Notes under the pieces: model-generated
Seen by the model: the letters and a program-made list of their open reading frames with translations, nothing else
What the model was told of the DNA's origin: nothing
Databases searched by the model: none
Source of the DNA: Chryseosolibacter sp964493505
GTDB taxonomy: Bacteria > Bacteroidota > Bacteroidia > Cytophagales > Cyclobacteriaceae
DNA length: 64,000 nt
NCBI GenBank assembly: GCA_964493505.1
Contig: CAZBNP010000002.1
Coordinates: 186,001 to 250,000 of the forward strand
Reading direction: 5' to 3'
Part shown: positions 1 to 9,420 of the stretch, piece by piece
Layout: each line of letters starts with the position of its first letter
How positions within the stretch are numbered: position 1 is the stretch's first letter
Position numbers and translations under genes: made by a program

Positions 1-540
1 TTCCACCTTCCGTGGGAAGCTGGAGATCCACACCCCACTGCCTTTCGGGCACTTCACGATGAGAACCGGGTTTATTGCCTTTTTACGATAACCGATCCTG
101 ATGTTCATAATACTGTTCGTACCAACGACAAACAGGAAGTCGCCGAATCGTCACGGGCAGAGATATTCTTCAAGGCCGATGATGCCTTGAACCCTTACTA
201 TTGTCTGGAGATCGACCCACTCGGACGGGTACTCGACTACCAGGCTTTCTTTCACCGCAACTTTAATTTTGCATGGTCGTGGCCGAAGGAGCAATTGGTG
301 ATCACAACCTCTGCGAATACGGACGGGTACACGATCGAGATCGCCATCGGCAAAACTTCGCTGGAAGAACTGGGGCTGCTAAGAAACAAGATACTGCAAG
401 CCGGACTCTACCGCGCCGATTGTACGCCCCGCGAAGAACAGGAGCCGGACTTTAAATGGATAAGCTGGGTTAACCCAAGTTCAGGAACACCTGATTTTCA
501 TATCCCCTCATCATTCGGCCTGCTACATCTCGCCGACTGA
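1..540 (+). CDS. C-terminal part of a CBM9-like carbohydrate-binding protein (5' end outside window)
   Basis: The reading frame is open from base 1 to a TGA at 538-540 and gives 179 residues of the C-terminus of a larger protein. The ending (WVNPSSGTPDFHIPSSFG followed by a short tail) and the pattern of alternating beta strands resemble the family 9 carbohydrate-binding, endoxylanase-like domain that is common in Bacteroidota. A start further in (TTG at 187) is possible but unlikely, because coding continues well upstream of it. It probably binds or processes a glycan outside the cytoplasm. The convergent DUF1080 and Gfo/Idh/MocA genes next door fit a sugar-handling context. The domain assignment is by motif impression only; the N-terminal part is not visible. 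Confidence 0.7.
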   Translation, partial: FHLPWEAGDPHPTAFRALHDENRVYCLFTITDPDVHNTVRTNDKQEVAESSRAEIFFKADDALNPYYCLEIDPLGRVLDYQAFFHRNFNFAWSWPKEQLVITTSANTDGYTIEIAIGKTSLEELGLLRNKILQAGLYRADCTPREEQEPDFKWISWVNPSSGTPDFHIPSSFGLLHLAD

Positions 541-554
541 GCACCACACACCGG

Positions 555-1292
555 CTAGCCCGGGGGTAATTCAGTAACCGTAAGATTCCTGAAATAGATC
601 TCCGCGCCTTCCGCTTCGAGACAGAGGTAGCCCTTTTTCTGGGTTGCGTTTCGCACACCATTGACGAATTTACCGTTTACCGAAAGTTTGATCACCCCGT
701 CAACACACACCACATCGTATGTATTCCATTCACCCCTCCCCTTGCAGCGATTCTCAACCGACTTACTGCGCTTACCCCTCGGGTTGTCGGGCGTGGTCTC
801 CACCCCGCCTACACCAAACAGCTCACCGTGTACATAGGCGACAGGCGGTTCAACACCGTCTTTGACATTGAGTTTCACCCAGTCGAGTTCGAGCATTTGC
901 ACCTCCACACCGTCCGGCAACCGCGACTTCTCGTCGGGGCGCGCGGTGCTCCATACGAAGATGCCGGAATTACCTCCCGGCTCGACGTGCATCCACTCAA
1001 CATGCAGGATGAAATTCTCATATTGCTTTTCGCTGCGCATCACCCCGATCGGGTTACCGGAACAAACCAACTCGCCCTGGTCGTTCAACTTCCAGGTTTC
1101 GGGTGGCGTGTTCACCTCTATCCATTTAATAGGTACACCCTCCCGCTTTCCGGCGGTCATACTGTAACCGGTCTCTTTGCCAAACTCAACGATCGGTCGT
1201 TGCGCCTGTGCGGAAAATCCAAAGAGAAGACTCACGACCACCAGCAGGTGTACACGGTTCATGCTTCTCTTGAGGCGGCTCATCATATTCAT
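555..1292 (-). CDS. DUF1080 (3-keto-disaccharide hydrolase-like) secreted protein
   Basis: A 245-residue protein with an N-terminal signal peptide (hydrophobic stretch LLVVVSLLFGFSAQAQ) followed by one DUF1080 domain. Characteristic features are the 'NDQGELVCSG' strand, 'YENFILHVEWMHVEPGGNSGIFVW', and a C-terminal 'NTYDVVC...SVNGKFVNG' jelly-roll segment. Members of the family are found with sugar oxidoreductases and have been linked to hydrolysis of 3-keto-glycosides; this is family knowledge, not shown here. It is followed 41 nt upstream by an oxidoreductase gene in the same direction, which would fit an oxidise-then-cleave pair. The ATG at 1292 was kept; an ATG at 1262 (MNRVHLL) would also leave a complete signal peptide. 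Confidence 0.85.
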   Translation of the reverse strand: MNMMSRLKRSMNRVHLLVVVSLLFGFSAQAQRPIVEFGKETGYSMTAGKREGVPIKWIEVNTPPETWKLNDQGELVCSGNPIGVMRSEKQYENFILHVEWMHVEPGGNSGIFVWSTARPDEKSRLPDGVEVQMLELDWVKLNVKDGVEPPVAYVHGELFGVGGVETTPDNPRGKRSKSVENRCKGRGEWNTYDVVCVDGVIKLSVNGKFVNGVRNATQKKGYLCLEAEGAEIYFRNLTVTELPPG

Positions 1293-1333
1293 GGAAATTT
1301 GCGGAAGAAGGTATTTACGTTATCCTACCATGT

Positions 1334-2644
1334 TCAGCCTAACACCTTGGTTACACCGGGAATCGCCACCGCCGGCCCGTCGTACTTCAGATCCCAGGAA
1401 TACTGGCTGTCATCCGGACCAAGTGACTGGCTGGAATTGATCGCATCGTCCCACGTGATGGTTTGTCCGCTGTACGCTACCATGCGACCGAGGATCGCCA
1501 CCATGGTGCTATTGGCCATCATGACCCCGTCATTCATCGGCTTGCCCTTGCGGATAGAAGCAAACAACTCATCGTGCTGAGTCTGATACGGGTTGTTGTC
1601 TTCGCCCGCATACGTCCAGGTTTCTTTGCCAGTGATACGAGCGCCGGCGAAGGCATTCACCAATGCTTCGCCTTCGCTTCCCGATATCTCGACGGTATTC
1701 CGGTTAGAACACCCCGGCTGTTGCCGGCTGAAGCTGAACCCCCTGACACCCTTTTCATATTCGTACTCAACCGCAAAGTGATCGTAGATGTTACCGAACT
1801 TCGGGTCAACTCTTACCTGGCGCCCACCGGTACCCGTTGCCCTTACCGGAGTTTTATCGCCCATGGCCCACGTCATCATATCCAGACTATGCACGATCAT
1901 TTCAACAAGATAATCGCCTGATAACCAATTATAATAATACCAGTTCCTCAACTTATACTCCATGTCTGTCCAACCCGGCTGCCGCTCCTTATACCACAGC
2001 GTTCCCCCGTTGCGGGTGGAAGAAATCGATCTGATTTCCCCGATCGAACCACCAAGCACCTTCTCAAACAGCGCACGCTTGGGCATATCATAACGGAATG
2101 TAAAGCCCGAGACCAGCGAGAGATTCTTTTGACGCGCCTTCCGGGCAGCGCCCAGAACTTTGCGCACACCGGGTGCGTCTACCGCCACCGGTTTCTCACA
2201 GAACACATGCTTCCCTGCGTCGACAGCCGCCATAAGATGGGCAGGACGGAAAGCCGGCGGCGTGGTCAGGATTACAACATCCACACCGGAGTCGATGACC
2301 TTCTGATAAGCATCAAAACCTGTAAATTTGTGAGCCTTGTCAACTTTCACCTTCGGTCCTTGCTCTTCGACAATTGCCTTGTAAGAGGCTTCCAGCTGAT
2401 CGGCAAACACATCGCCCATGGCTGTCAATACAACGTCGGGATCGGCCGCCAGCGCCTGCGTCGCCGCGCCGGTACCCCGTCCGCCACAGCCAATCAACCC
2501 CACCCTCAGCGTACGCGCGGATCGGCTCAACGGTCCGGCTATTGCGCCCGACAAGGGAAGTGCGCTTCCCAGCACCGCTGCCCCCGTCGACTTTAAGAAA
2601 ATCCTTCGATTCGTCCGGTTGGGAAATTGCCCGTGATCTGTCAT
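1334..2644 (-). CDS. Gfo/Idh/MocA family oxidoreductase with Tat-type signal
   Basis: A 436-residue NAD(P)-dependent oxidoreductase. The N-terminus has a Tat-like signal (NRRIFLKSTGAAVLGSALPL), so the protein is probably exported in folded form. A Rossmann nucleotide-binding motif follows (GLIGCGGRGTGAA, near residue 50), then the family signature 'CEKPVAVD' near residue 150 and a C-terminal beta-sheet substrate domain. The substrate is probably a sugar or sugar derivative, but the sequence does not say which. It lies directly upstream of the DUF1080 gene on the same strand (41 nt gap), suggesting one transcript and a shared role in glycoside modification. Confidence 0.88.
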   Translation of the reverse strand: MTDHGQFPNRTNRRIFLKSTGAAVLGSALPLSGAIAGPLSRSARTLRVGLIGCGGRGTGAATQALAADPDVVLTAMGDVFADQLEASYKAIVEEQGPKVKVDKAHKFTGFDAYQKVIDSGVDVVILTTPPAFRPAHLMAAVDAGKHVFCEKPVAVDAPGVRKVLGAARKARQKNLSLVSGFTFRYDMPKRALFEKVLGGSIGEIRSISSTRNGGTLWYKERQPGWTDMEYKLRNWYYYNWLSGDYLVEMIVHSLDMMTWAMGDKTPVRATGTGGRQVRVDPKFGNIYDHFAVEYEYEKGVRGFSFSRQQPGCSNRNTVEISGSEGEALVNAFAGARITGKETWTYAGEDNNPYQTQHDELFASIRKGKPMNDGVMMANSTMVAILGRMVAYSGQTITWDDAINSSQSLGPDDSQYSWDLKYDGPAVAIPGVTKVLG

Positions 2645-2729
2645 GTTGATAAATTTTTACTATAGCGAATGTAGCGCAATCCGGCTTTGAAAACACACGA
2701 AATTCAGACTTTTACGCACTCCGGATAAT

Positions 2730-3848
2730 TCAACCACCAAACAGCGAGACGGCTTCAACGATCCGCGATAGCTCTTCCTGTCCTAGTAACGGATGCAGGG
2801 GCAGGCTTAGCACTTCACCGTGGATACGTTCAGTCACTGGCAACTGCGGAATAACCATGTCCCGGAAGGCAGGTTGCTTGTGAGGCGGAACAGGATAGTG
2901 AATCATCGATTCGATACCCTGCGCAGCGAGGTGTTGTTGCAGCGCATCCCGTTGCCGGCAGCGCACTACGAACAGATGCCAGACATGTTCATCGGCAGTG
3001 CTGGCAGGGCGAGGAAGTTCTATGGCAGGGTGGTGAATGTGGGTGTGATAGTAGCCGGCGATCTTTCGTCGCACAGCGTTGTCAGCATCGAGGCGCGGCA
3101 GTTTCACGTTGAGCACGGCCGCCTGTAATTCGTCCAGCCGCGAATTCACACCTTTCAGTGAATTACGTCCCCTCGTGACAGAGCCGTAGTTGCTCAATGT
3201 CCTGATAGCATCGGCCAGCCCTGTATCGTCAGTAGTCACCGCTCCGCCATCGCCGAGGGCTCCCAGATTCTTCGTCGGAAAGAAACTGTGCGCGGCGGCG
3301 TGACCAAGCACACCCGTTCGTCGCCCCATAGCCACACAACCAGCAGCCTGCGCGTTGTCTTCGACAACCAGCAGCCCCGCCTTTTTCACAAACGCCATTA
3401 GCTCGGGCGTGATCGCGTTCCTTCCGTAGAGATGAACTAGCAGCACTGCGCGGGTGCGACTCGTCAAAGCTTTCCGCAGACCGGAAATATCGAGATTCAT
3501 CGTCAGCGGGTCAGGCTCGACAAATACCGGCTGGAGTCGGCTTTCCGTGACCGGGAGAATAGATGCGATGTAGGTGTTTGCCGGAACCAGAACCTGATCA
3601 CCTTCGCGCAGTATTCCACTTTCGATCCAGGCGCGGAAGATAAGCCGCAGTGCGTCAAAGCCGTTGCCGACTGAAACACACGCGCGCGAGCCGATGTACG
3701 ATGCGTAGCGCGCTTCAAATTCGCGGACCTCCCGTCCTCGGATGTAGCTTCCCGATTCAACCACACGTCGCACGGCTTCGTTCAGCTGTGGCGCGAACGA
3801 TCGATTGATTCGCGCGAGATCCAGAAATTCTATTCGCGGGTTAGTCAT
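2730..3848 (-). CDS. DegT/DnrJ/EryC1/StrS-type sugar aminotransferase
   Basis: A 372-residue PLP-dependent aminotransferase of the family that makes amino sugars for surface polysaccharides. The PLP-binding lysine is K193 in 'SFFPTKNLGALGDGG'; the cofactor aspartate lies in 'VVEDNAQAAG' (about residue 164). Length and full domain order are normal. It is the only nucleotide-sugar gene in its neighbourhood: downstream on the same strand are sugar oxidoreductase genes and upstream is the sulfate activation cluster, so its exact substrate cannot be inferred. The ATG at 3848 is the first good start, 59 nt from cysQ. Confidence 0.88.
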   Translation of the reverse strand: MTNPRIEFLDLARINRSFAPQLNEAVRRVVESGSYIRGREVREFEARYASYIGSRACVSVGNGFDALRLIFRAWIESGILREGDQVLVPANTYIASILPVTESRLQPVFVEPDPLTMNLDISGLRKALTSRTRAVLLVHLYGRNAITPELMAFVKKAGLLVVEDNAQAAGCVAMGRRTGVLGHAAAHSFFPTKNLGALGDGGAVTTDDTGLADAIRTLSNYGSVTRGRNSLKGVNSRLDELQAAVLNVKLPRLDADNAVRRKIAGYYHTHIHHPAIELPRPASTADEHVWHLFVVRCRQRDALQQHLAAQGIESMIHYPVPPHKQPAFRDMVIPQLPVTERIHGEVLSLPLHPLLGQEELSRIVEAVSLFGG

Positions 3849-3907
3849 AGATGGCGCGGCTCTGGCGGCGGGTTGTATATCAGCCCGGCCTCACTAACCC
3901 ATAGTCT

Positions 3908-4696
3908 CTACGCGACGAGAAAATACGGGTTCAGGAGGTTTTCCTTGTTATATACCAATGGCTTGCCGGTGCTGTATTCCGTCACGTCAAAACCGGTTTC
4001 TTTTACGATGACATGCGCCGCGGCGGTATCCCACTCCATGGTCGGCGCATAGCGCGGGTAAACATCCGCTCGTCCGCTTGCCAGCAGCATAAATTTGAGG
4101 CTGCTTCCGGCGGAGACCAGGTCAGGGTTCCGCAGGCGGCTGACGAATTTCTGTGTCTCCTCGCTCATGTGCGAACGCGATGCCACCACACGAATACCTT
4201 CCTGGCTGAGATCCACTTTCGGATGTTTGTCCAGCCGCTGATCTGATCCATCTTTCCTGAGGAATGCGCCGTGACCTTCCGTTGCGTAATAGAGTTCACC
4301 GGTGACGGGCACGGCGACAACACCCAATATCGGCTTGTTGCGTTCGATCAGCGCGATGTTGACGGTAAACTCTCCGTTGCGTTTGACGAACTCCTTCGTG
4401 CCGTCGAGTGGATCGACCATCCAGAAACGGGTCCAGTCTTTCCGTTCCGGGTACGGAATATTCTTGCCTTCTTCGCTCAGTACCGGTAAGCCGCTTTGTT
4501 CCAGAAGGGATGTTATCACTTTGTGTGCCCGCTTGTCGGCCAGCGTAAGCGGGGAGTTATCGCTTTTGGCCTCCTCTCCGAAGTCGCCCGACCGGTACAC
4601 CTCCAGTATTTCTATACTTCCATCCTCAGCTGCCCGGATCGCCAGCTTCAGCAGCGCGGCGGGGTCAGCCTGAATTTCGTGGTTTTGTGTTTGCAT
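3908..4696 (-). CDS. cysQ: 3'(2'),5'-bisphosphate nucleotidase CysQ
   Basis: A 262-residue member of the inositol-monophosphatase superfamily. Metal-binding motifs are visible: 'LSEEGK', 'WMVDPLDGTKEFVKRNGEF' (near residue 95) and 'EWDTAAAHVI' near the C-terminus. The enzyme hydrolyses PAP to AMP and so removes the by-product of PAPS-dependent reactions. It is the last gene of the minus-strand run that includes cysN, cysD and cysC (gap to cysN 21 nt), which supports the CysQ assignment over a plain inositol phosphatase. Confidence 0.92.
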   Translation of the reverse strand: MQTQNHEIQADPAALLKLAIRAAEDGSIEILEVYRSGDFGEEAKSDNSPLTLADKRAHKVITSLLEQSGLPVLSEEGKNIPYPERKDWTRFWMVDPLDGTKEFVKRNGEFTVNIALIERNKPILGVVAVPVTGELYYATEGHGAFLRKDGSDQRLDKHPKVDLSQEGIRVVASRSHMSEETQKFVSRLRNPDLVSAGSSLKFMLLASGRADVYPRYAPTMEWDTAAAHVIVKETGFDVTEYSTGKPLVYNKENLLNPYFLVA

Positions 4697-4717
4697 AATC
4701 TCACTTGCAGGCTAGAT

Positions 4718-5974
4718 CTAAACAATCATTCCGGCTGCCACTGTCTCGTTGGTGCCTTCATCCACCAGTATAAGACTACCCGTAATTCGATTCTTGCGAT
4801 AGCTGTCGAAGAACAACGGCTGGGCTGTGCGTATCTTCACCCTGGCAATATCGTTCATCTGGAGCTGAGTTACGTTTTCCACGCGCGTAAGCGAGCTGAT
4901 GTCGAGCTTGTACTGGATCTCTTTCAACACCCCCCGCACTTCACGCGTGGAGTGCCGGACGTAGAACTTGCCGTTGACGTCTACCGGGCGCTGATTCATC
5001 CAGCACAACATCAAATCGACATCCTGACCGGAAGTCGGATGGTTGTTCGGCTTTGCAATAATGTCCCCACGGCTGATGTCAATCTCATCTTCGAGGGTCA
5101 TGGTTACCGACATCGGCGCAAATGCCTCGGTGAGCGCTTGTTCTCCGTCGTATATTCCCTTTATCGTTGAATTGAATCCCGAGGGCAACACCAGCACGTC
5201 GTCGCCGGGTCGGAATATCCCCCCGGCTATGCGGCCTGCATACCCTCTGAAGTCGTGATGCTCATGCGAATGTGGACGAATGACGGATTGAACCGGAAAA
5301 CGACTGTCGATGTGGTTATAGTCACTTTCGATATGAACCGTTTCCAGCATGTGGATCAAGGTTGCACCCTGATACCACGCCATGTTCTGCGACCGGTTCA
5401 CGACATTGTCACCCACCAGCGCGCTGATCGGCACAAACTGAATATCGGAAACTTCAAGCTTGGATGAGAAAGCCTTGTATTCAGAGACGATTCGCTCAAA
5501 CACCGCCTCATCGTAATCAACAAGGTCCATTTTATTCACACACACGACCACGTGCGGGATTTTAAGAAGCGATGCGATAAATGAATGCCGGTAGGTTTGT
5601 TCAACCAATCCTTTCCGTGCATCAATAAGTATTAGCGCCAGATTGGCTGTCGACGCACCGGTCACCATATTCCGCGTGTACTGGATATGGCCGGGCGTAT
5701 CAGCGATGATAAACTTGCGCTTCGGTGTCGCAAAGTAGCGGTACGCGACGTCGATGGTGATTCCCTGCTCCCGCTCCGACTTCAACCCATCCGTCAACAA
5801 CGACAAATCGACGTATTCGGAACCCTTCTTAGCACTCGACTTCTCGACCGCTTCGAGTTGATCCTCAAAGATCGATTTACTGTCATACAGCAGTCTGCCA
5901 ATAAGCGTGCTCTTGCCATCGTCTACAGAACCTGCGGTCGTAAATCGGAGAAGTTGGTTGTTTTGTTCAGACAT
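4718..5974 (-). CDS. cysN: Sulfate adenylyltransferase subunit 1 (GTPase subunit CysN)
   Basis: The 418-residue GTPase subunit of ATP sulfurylase, which couples GTP hydrolysis to APS formation by CysD. G1 is 'GSVDDGKS' (residues 15-22), G3 'DTPGH' and G4 'NKMD'; EF-Tu-like domains 2 and 3 follow. The start is the ATG at 5974 (MSEQNNQLLRFTTAG). The same frame stays open upstream to 6151 but that part would overlap the end of cysD and does not resemble the family. There is no fused APS-kinase domain; APS kinase is a separate gene (cysC) in this cluster. Confidence 0.94.
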   Translation of the reverse strand: MSEQNNQLLRFTTAGSVDDGKSTLIGRLLYDSKSIFEDQLEAVEKSSAKKGSEYVDLSLLTDGLKSEREQGITIDVAYRYFATPKRKFIIADTPGHIQYTRNMVTGASTANLALILIDARKGLVEQTYRHSFIASLLKIPHVVVCVNKMDLVDYDEAVFERIVSEYKAFSSKLEVSDIQFVPISALVGDNVVNRSQNMAWYQGATLIHMLETVHIESDYNHIDSRFPVQSVIRPHSHEHHDFRGYAGRIAGGIFRPGDDVLVLPSGFNSTIKGIYDGEQALTEAFAPMSVTMTLEDEIDISRGDIIAKPNNHPTSGQDVDLMLCWMNQRPVDVNGKFYVRHSTREVRGVLKEIQYKLDISSLTRVENVTQLQMNDIARVKIRTAQPLFFDSYRKNRITGSLILVDEGTNETVAAGMIV

Positions 5975-6047
5975 CCCTATTGTTATATTGTATAAAATTA
6001 TCCCTGTTTTTTGCCCCGGTACAATCAGCAAACGTTTAACCCGGAAC

Positions 6048-6956
6048 CTAAAAATACCCCGCCTTCTTCCTGTCTTCCATTGCCGTTTCCGACCTTTTAT
6101 CGTCATTTCGCGTACCGCGTTCGGTCTTGCGGGAAGCTGCGATCTCGGCAATGATCAGTTCCAGTGTATCGGCTGTTGATTCAACCGCTCCGGTGATAGG
6201 CATATCGCCGCATGTGCGAAAGCGAACCGTTTTCTTCTCCGGCACTTCGTTCGGCTTCAGGTTGAGATGTTCGGAAACTGACAGCAGCACACCGTCGCGA
6301 CTGATCACTTCGCGTTCGTGCGCGAAATAGAGTGACGGGATCGGGATATTCTCAGCCTGCAAGTATTGCCACACATCCATCTCCGTCCAGTTTGATATTG
6401 GAAAAACGCGGAAGTGTTCGCCGATATTCTTTCTCCCGTTGAAGAGATTCCAAAGCTCGGGCCGCTGATTCTTCGGATCCCATTGACCAAATTCATCACG
6501 GTGCGAGAAGAAACGCTCCTTCGCACGTGCCTTCTCTTCATCCCTTCGCGCGCCGCCCATACAGGCATCGAATTTGTTGCGTTCAATCGTATCCAGCAGC
6601 GTCACCGTTTGAAGAGAATTGCGGCTCGCATTGTATCCGCGTTCTTCCTGAACACGTCCGTTGTCGATGCTGTCCTGAACCGACCCGACGATCAACTGCA
6701 CACCGAGCTCCTTTACGAGCCAGTCGCGATACGCAATGGTTTCCGGGAAGTTATGTCCTGTGTCGATATGCACCAATGGAAAAGGTATCCTGGCGGGAAA
6801 GAAGGCCTTGCGCGACAGGTATGCGAGTGTGATCGAATCTTTCCCTCCCGAAAACAGCAGCGCCGGATTTTCAAACTGCGCGGCTACTTCGCGTATAACA
6901 AAGATCGCTTCTGCTTCCAGTTCCCGGAGATGTGTTAAATAATACTGTTGGCTCAT
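6048..6956 (-). CDS. cysD: Sulfate adenylyltransferase subunit 2 (CysD)
   Basis: The 302-residue catalytic subunit of ATP sulfurylase, a PP-loop ATP pyrophosphatase. The P-loop is 'SGGKDS' (residues 36-41), and the family features 'VHIDTGHNFPETI' and the C-terminal 'KKAGYF' are present. It makes APS from sulfate and ATP together with CysN, whose gene follows after 73 nt. Start ATG at 6956. The segment between about residues 270 and 295 is rich in K/R/E/D and looks more variable than the rest, which is common in this family. Confidence 0.95.
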   Translation of the reverse strand: MSQQYYLTHLRELEAEAIFVIREVAAQFENPALLFSGGKDSITLAYLSRKAFFPARIPFPLVHIDTGHNFPETIAYRDWLVKELGVQLIVGSVQDSIDNGRVQEERGYNASRNSLQTVTLLDTIERNKFDACMGGARRDEEKARAKERFFSHRDEFGQWDPKNQRPELWNLFNGRKNIGEHFRVFPISNWTEMDVWQYLQAENIPIPSLYFAHEREVISRDGVLLSVSEHLNLKPNEVPEKKTVRFRTCGDMPITGAVESTADTLELIIAEIAASRKTERGTRNDDKRSETAMEDRKKAGYF

Positions 6957-6990
6957 TATATCTCGATTTTCAAAATTCAGTTTTCGTTGA

Positions 6991-7581
6991 TTACAAGGTT
7001 ACACGCGACACAATCGCTTTCATCAGCACATCTATCGACTCCTCCACACTCGTCTTGTCTGTCCGGATCACTATATCCGGATCCGTGGGACGTTCGTATG
7101 GTGAGCTGATACCGGTAAAGTTCTTCACTTCACCCGTCCGCGCTTTCTTGTACAATCCTTTTACATCGCGCTGTTCGCAGACTTCCAACGGCGTATCTAC
7201 GAATACTTCGATATAATTCTCCGCTCCGACAATACTCCTTACCTGCTCGCGATCGACCTGGAAGGGTGAAATAAACGCGGACAACACCACTACACCGGCA
7301 TCGACAAACAGCTTACACACTTCCGATATCCGGCGGATATTCTCCACCCGCGCATCGTCGGTAAAGGAGAGATCCTTATTGAGGCCAGAGCGGATGTTAT
7401 CGCCGTCGAGCAGATAGGTCTTAAAACCCCGGGCATACAATGCAGCCTCCAACTGGACAGCCAGCGTCGACTTGCCCGATCCCGACAAACCGGTGAACCA
7501 GATGACACAGGGCTGCTGATTCATCAATCGCCGGCGTTCTTCGGTGCTAACCTGTGTCTTTATAGGATAGATGTAGTCCAA
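6991..7581 (-). CDS. cysC: Adenylyl-sulfate kinase CysC (TTG start)
   Basis: A 196-residue APS kinase that phosphorylates APS to PAPS. The P-loop is 'GLSGSGKST' (residues 31-39), followed by the family segments 'DGDNIRSGLNKDLSF', 'AFISPF' and 'DTPLEVCEQRDVKGLYKKARTG'. The start is a TTG at 7581, two bases after the stop of the upstream permease gene; it keeps the N-terminal extension ahead of the P-loop that APS kinases normally have. An ATG at 7524 would remove it. The close spacing suggests translational coupling with the permease. Confidence 0.93.
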   Translation of the reverse strand: MDYIYPIKTQVSTEERRRLMNQQPCVIWFTGLSGSGKSTLAVQLEAALYARGFKTYLLDGDNIRSGLNKDLSFTDDARVENIRRISEVCKLFVDAGVVVLSAFISPFQVDREQVRSIVGAENYIEVFVDTPLEVCEQRDVKGLYKKARTGEVKNFTGISSPYERPTDPDIVIRTDKTSVEESIDVLMKAIVSRVTL

Positions 7582-7583
7582 AC

Positions 7584-9353
7584 TTATACGAGGTTATAAA
7601 AATGGGAGATGAATACGATGCACAATGTTATGTATATCAAAGCTAAAGGCGAACCAACTCTGAAAAAATCTCTGAAAGTATACCCGCCGGGACCGTAAAC
7701 CATCAGGTTGGTCTGGTATCCAATCGGTGTCATAAAATCGCCCGACGCGGCGAACGCGATCGCAGCGAAGAACGGCGCATACGGAAGTTCCATCTTCTCG
7801 GCTACCGCCATGGCAATAGGGAACACAATCGATACTGCCGCTGCATTTGTGATCAGCGCCGTCAGAAACGTCGTCACCAGAAACAATGACAACAACACCG
7901 CGACCGGGCCGAAAGATTCAACAGAGGCGACCAGCAGATGTCCGATCATATCTGCCGCACCGGATTTCTCAAGGGCTATTCCCACCGCAAGGGAGCACAC
8001 CAGAATGAGCAGCAGACTCAGATCCAGCTCCCGTCGTATCTCCGCCACACCCAAAACACCTGTGAACACCAGTCCGGCCAGGATAACCAAACAAACATTA
8101 AATAACGGGAATAAACCAATAACACCGGCAATTAGCAGCAACACACTGATTACACCGAGAACACGGAAATTCTTCTCTGTCTCGGACCTGACCTTTCGCG
8201 GCACGGAGACAAAGAAAAGATCTTTTTCATGATCGCGGCCGTTTTCACGGTCGTCGGCGAGAAGCAGTAGAAAGTCGCCCCCCGAAAGAGTCATCTCGCC
8301 AACTTTGCCCGGTACCCGCTTACCATTCCGATGGATGGCGATGATCGATGCATTGTATTCCTTTCGGAAGTTTGACTCGCGAATCCGGGCACCGATAAGT
8401 TGGGAATTGGCCGGTATCACCGCTTCCACAAAATTGAAATGCTCCTGGATCTCCGGCATCTGGTCTTCGGGAACGTGCAGGCCATTATCCTCCCGGATCA
8501 ACTGGTAGATCGACTGTGTGTTACCTGAAAAGAAAAGCGCATCTTCCGCTTCAAGAATTTCATCCGGAGATACCGGGGAAATCACACGATCACCGCGAAT
8601 TATCTCCACGAGAAACACGTCCTTCAGGTTTCTGAGCCCCGCCTCTTTGACCGACTTACCGATCAGCCATGATCCCTTGTCTATCTCGGTTTCAACGATA
8701 TATTCCTTGACATTCTCTCGCAGGGCTTCAATTTCATTCGGATTCGACGGCAAAAGCCTGAATCCTATGAAATAGAGGTACGCCGTACCCGCTACCGTCA
8801 CGATCACACCCAGGTAGAAAAAATCTTCAAAACCCATCAAGGGCAACCCGTACTGGGAAATCAGGCCATTGAGTACCAGGTTTGTCGAGGTGCCGATCAC
8901 GGTGATCATGCCGCCGAGTATGGTGGCGTACGACAACGGGATCAGGAACTTTGAAGCCGGATGGCCTGTTCGCTGTGCCCAGTCCTTTACAAATGGGATC
9001 ATGAAGGCAACGATCGGGGTGTTGTTGAGTACTGACGACATCGACGACACCGTCAGCATCATGCGCAGAAGAAAGGCCTTGGGCGACAGCTGGGTATTAA
9101 ACAGCCTGGAAAAAACATCGGTCCCGATCACCGCCCGGATACCGGCGGTAGCCAGTACCAGCAAAAAGATGAGGATAATTTGTTGGTTGGAGAGGCCCTG
9201 AAGGATCTCGGCAGGTGTGATGATCTGTCCCAGCAGGAGCGCTACGACCGCAATAAAAAACGTCATCGCCGGGTTGAACCACTCCCGGTAGAGGGAGAGC
9301 ACTAAAAACACAACAACCAATAAAACGTAACCTTGCGAAAATCCTAAGCCCAC
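7584..9353 (-). CDS. SLC13/DASS-family anion permease with two TrkA-C domains (probable sulfate importer)
   Basis: A 589-residue membrane protein. It has N-terminal transmembrane helices (about residues 1-200), two cytoplasmic RCK/TrkA-C-like domains (about 210-380) and a second helical half (about 390-589) with the DASS-type 'NAAAVSIVFPIAMAVAE' segment. Permeases of this shape carry sulfate or other divalent anions with Na+ or H+. The neighbouring cysC-cysD-cysN-cysQ genes make sulfate the likely substrate. It is the first gene of the cluster on the minus strand. The start is a GTG at 9353; no better ATG lies ahead of the first helix. Confidence 0.88.
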   Translation of the reverse strand: MGLGFSQGYVLLVVVFLVLSLYREWFNPAMTFFIAVVALLLGQIITPAEILQGLSNQQIILIFLLVLATAGIRAVIGTDVFSRLFNTQLSPKAFLLRMMLTVSSMSSVLNNTPIVAFMIPFVKDWAQRTGHPASKFLIPLSYATILGGMITVIGTSTNLVLNGLISQYGLPLMGFEDFFYLGVIVTVAGTAYLYFIGFRLLPSNPNEIEALRENVKEYIVETEIDKGSWLIGKSVKEAGLRNLKDVFLVEIIRGDRVISPVSPDEILEAEDALFFSGNTQSIYQLIREDNGLHVPEDQMPEIQEHFNFVEAVIPANSQLIGARIRESNFRKEYNASIIAIHRNGKRVPGKVGEMTLSGGDFLLLLADDRENGRDHEKDLFFVSVPRKVRSETEKNFRVLGVISVLLLIAGVIGLFPLFNVCLVILAGLVFTGVLGVAEIRRELDLSLLLILVCSLAVGIALEKSGAADMIGHLLVASVESFGPVAVLLSLFLVTTFLTALITNAAAVSIVFPIAMAVAEKMELPYAPFFAAIAFAASGDFMTPIGYQTNLMVYGPGGYTFRDFFRVGSPLALIYITLCIVFISHFYNLV

Positions 9354-9420
9354 TAAAACGGTAGATTTAAGCTACAAATGTACGGTGTATTTGGTGTTCT
9401 GCAAATCCCTCTGCGATATT

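Noticed and set aside
5975..6151. N-terminal extension of the cysN frame
   Set aside because: It would overlap the end of cysD and its residues do not resemble CysN; the ATG at 5974 gives the normal family N-terminus.
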